From: DATGLE01 sp035294325 | GTDB taxonomy: Bacteria > Chloroflexota > Ktedonobacteria > Ktedonobacterales > Ktedonobacteraceae | Length of the DNA: 23,405 nt | Reading direction: 5' to 3' | Assembly: GCA_035294325.1 (NCBI GenBank) | Contig: DATGLE010000167.1 | Span: 1-23,405, forward strand | In this document: positions 22,719-23,405 of the stretch, piece after piece | How the letters are laid out: each line of letters opens with the position of its first letter | Position numbering within the stretch: position 1 is the first letter of the stretch | Notes under the pieces: model-generated | The model's input: only the letters and a program-made list of their open reading frames with translations | Database searches by the model: none | Told to the model about the DNA's origin: nothing | Made by a program: the position numbers and the translations under genes

Positions 22719-22741
22719 GCGAGCGCCGCAGGCGCGAGCAC
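22719..22741. repeat. Shared GC-rich box, copy 3
   Basis: The 23 bp here, GCGAGCGCCGCAGGCGCGAG plus CAC, are identical to 18510-18532 and lie in the same place relative to a long hairpin. From its end to 22836 I see only AT-richer sequence with no clear promoter for the next gene. Confidence 0.8.
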
Positions 22742-22836
22742 ACAAATAGAAAGATTGTATTAATCACTCTCTAATGACTTTGAGATAAGATAGAGCGTGA
22801 TAAAACCGCGAGAACCACCTGAGTGAGATATAAATT

Positions 22837-23405
22837 ATGAAGCGTACCCCGTATCGCGAAATTCTATGGTTATTCATCATCACACGGCTTCTGCTGGTGA
22901 TAGTCACATATTTCGGCTATATCCTGTTTACGGCGGCCAATTATACAAGCACACCCGTCAACGTAGCAGGCTTACTTACCTCCTGGAATCACTGGGACGC
23001 CGCCAATTACGTCCGCATCGCACAGTACGGCTACCAGTCGCGTTTCGATCTCGCCTTCTTCCCGCTCTTCCCGCTGATGATCTCGCTTATCGCACATGTG
23101 CTGGGAAGCTGGAGCTACCTGCTCGCTGGCACATTGATTAGCAATGGGGCCTTGCTCGCCGCGTTATTTGTCATTTACCAGCTCGCCGCCGATGTGGCCG
23201 GCGATGAGGTCGCACACCGGACGCTGCTATATTTATGCATCTTTCCTACAGCACTTTTCTTCTTCGCCGCCTACAACGAATCGCTCTTCATCTTGCTGAC
23301 AGCAGGGGCTTTTCTGGCGATGCGGAGACAACGCTGGTGGCTGGTAGGCATACTCGGCTTCTTCGCCGCATTGACGCGCGCAGCCGGCGTTCTGCTGGTC
23401 GTGCC
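22837..23405 (+). CDS. PIG-V-like mannosyltransferase, partial at the window end
   Basis: An open frame begins at ATG 22837 and is still open after 189 codons where the window stops. The N-terminal helix (ILWLFIITRLLLVIVTYFGY) is followed by WNHWDAANYVRIAQYGYQ, then AFFPLFPLMISLIAHVLG, LISNGALLAALFVIYQLAAD, FPTALFFFAAYNESLFILL and FFAALTRAAGVLLV. This order (WDAxxYxxIAxxGY, FFPLFP, SN, YNESLF, TRxxG) is the pattern of the PIG-V/GPI mannosyltransferase 2 family, GT-C enzymes that use polyprenyl-phosphate mannose. The Asp of WDAANY would be in the catalytic outer loop. A weak site, GAGTGAG, lies 9 nt before the ATG. It follows the GT39-like gene in the same direction but with a 370-bp repeat block between, so co-transcription is doubtful. 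Confidence 0.85.
   Translation, partial: MKRTPYREILWLFIITRLLLVIVTYFGYILFTAANYTSTPVNVAGLLTSWNHWDAANYVRIAQYGYQSRFDLAFFPLFPLMISLIAHVLGSWSYLLAGTLISNGALLAALFVIYQLAADVAGDEVAHRTLLYLCIFPTALFFFAAYNESLFILLTAGAFLAMRRQRWWLVGILGFFAALTRAAGVLLVV

Noticed and set aside
22496..22741. Possible CRISPR array
   Set aside because: The repeats are directly adjacent 81-bp units without unique spacers, and no cas gene is nearby.
22273..22774. Overlapping open frames on both strands with repeated peptides
   Set aside because: They arise because the 81-bp tandem unit is a multiple of three; they overlap the GT39-like 3' end and the palindrome, and have no ribosome site or recognisable domain.

Overview
The window looks like a chromosomal segment from a GC-rich, soil-type bacterium of the phylum Chloroflexota, probably class Ktedonobacteria. 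This placement is an inference from gene content: a BTAD/AAA/TPR giant regulator, a DUF2171 protein, paired GT-C glycosyltransferases, a Tat-lipoprotein sugar importer, a T-box leader, and many long palindromic intergenic repeats. No rRNA, tRNA, CRISPR array, transposase or phage gene was recognised.

Layout. (1) Positions 10-1366, minus strand: a two-gene unit with a SnoaL-like ester cyclase followed by a two-domain VOC dioxygenase-like protein. It is divergent from a 1176-aa BTAD-AAA-TPR regulator (1533-5063). (2) Positions 5214-11191, plus strand: a carbohydrate-uptake locus with an ADP-ribosylglycohydrolase-family enzyme, a LacI-family repressor, a Tat/lipoprotein solute-binding protein and two overlapping permease genes, but no ATPase gene. 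Three similar CG-centred operators lie on the promoters of the hydrolase and the repressor, so the two are probably co-regulated by that repressor. (3) Positions 11196-14805, minus strand: rpoB alone, closed by a terminator and with no rpoC after it. Its rifampicin region differs from the E. coli consensus at positions known for resistance. (4) Positions 15474-18271, minus strand: valS of the archaeal/rickettsial type behind a complete T-box leader (promoter, stem I with a GUA codon, stem III, T-box, terminator). (5) Positions 18629-20523, plus strand: a small DUF2171 protein and a group 2-like sigma-70 factor. (6) Positions 20677-23405, plus strand: a GT39-like membrane glycosyltransferase and, running off the window end, a PIG-V-like mannosyltransferase.

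The gaps in the second half hold a family of long perfect hairpins (24-29 bp arms with 1-3 nt loops). Several are accompanied by a shared GC-rich box near GCGAGCGCCGCAGGCGCGAG, and one is fed by an 81-bp tandem repeat. These, the lone rpoB with its unusual rifampicin pocket, the T-box-controlled archaeal-type ValRS, and the hydrolase/LacI/ABC locus with its operator set are the points most worth a second look.
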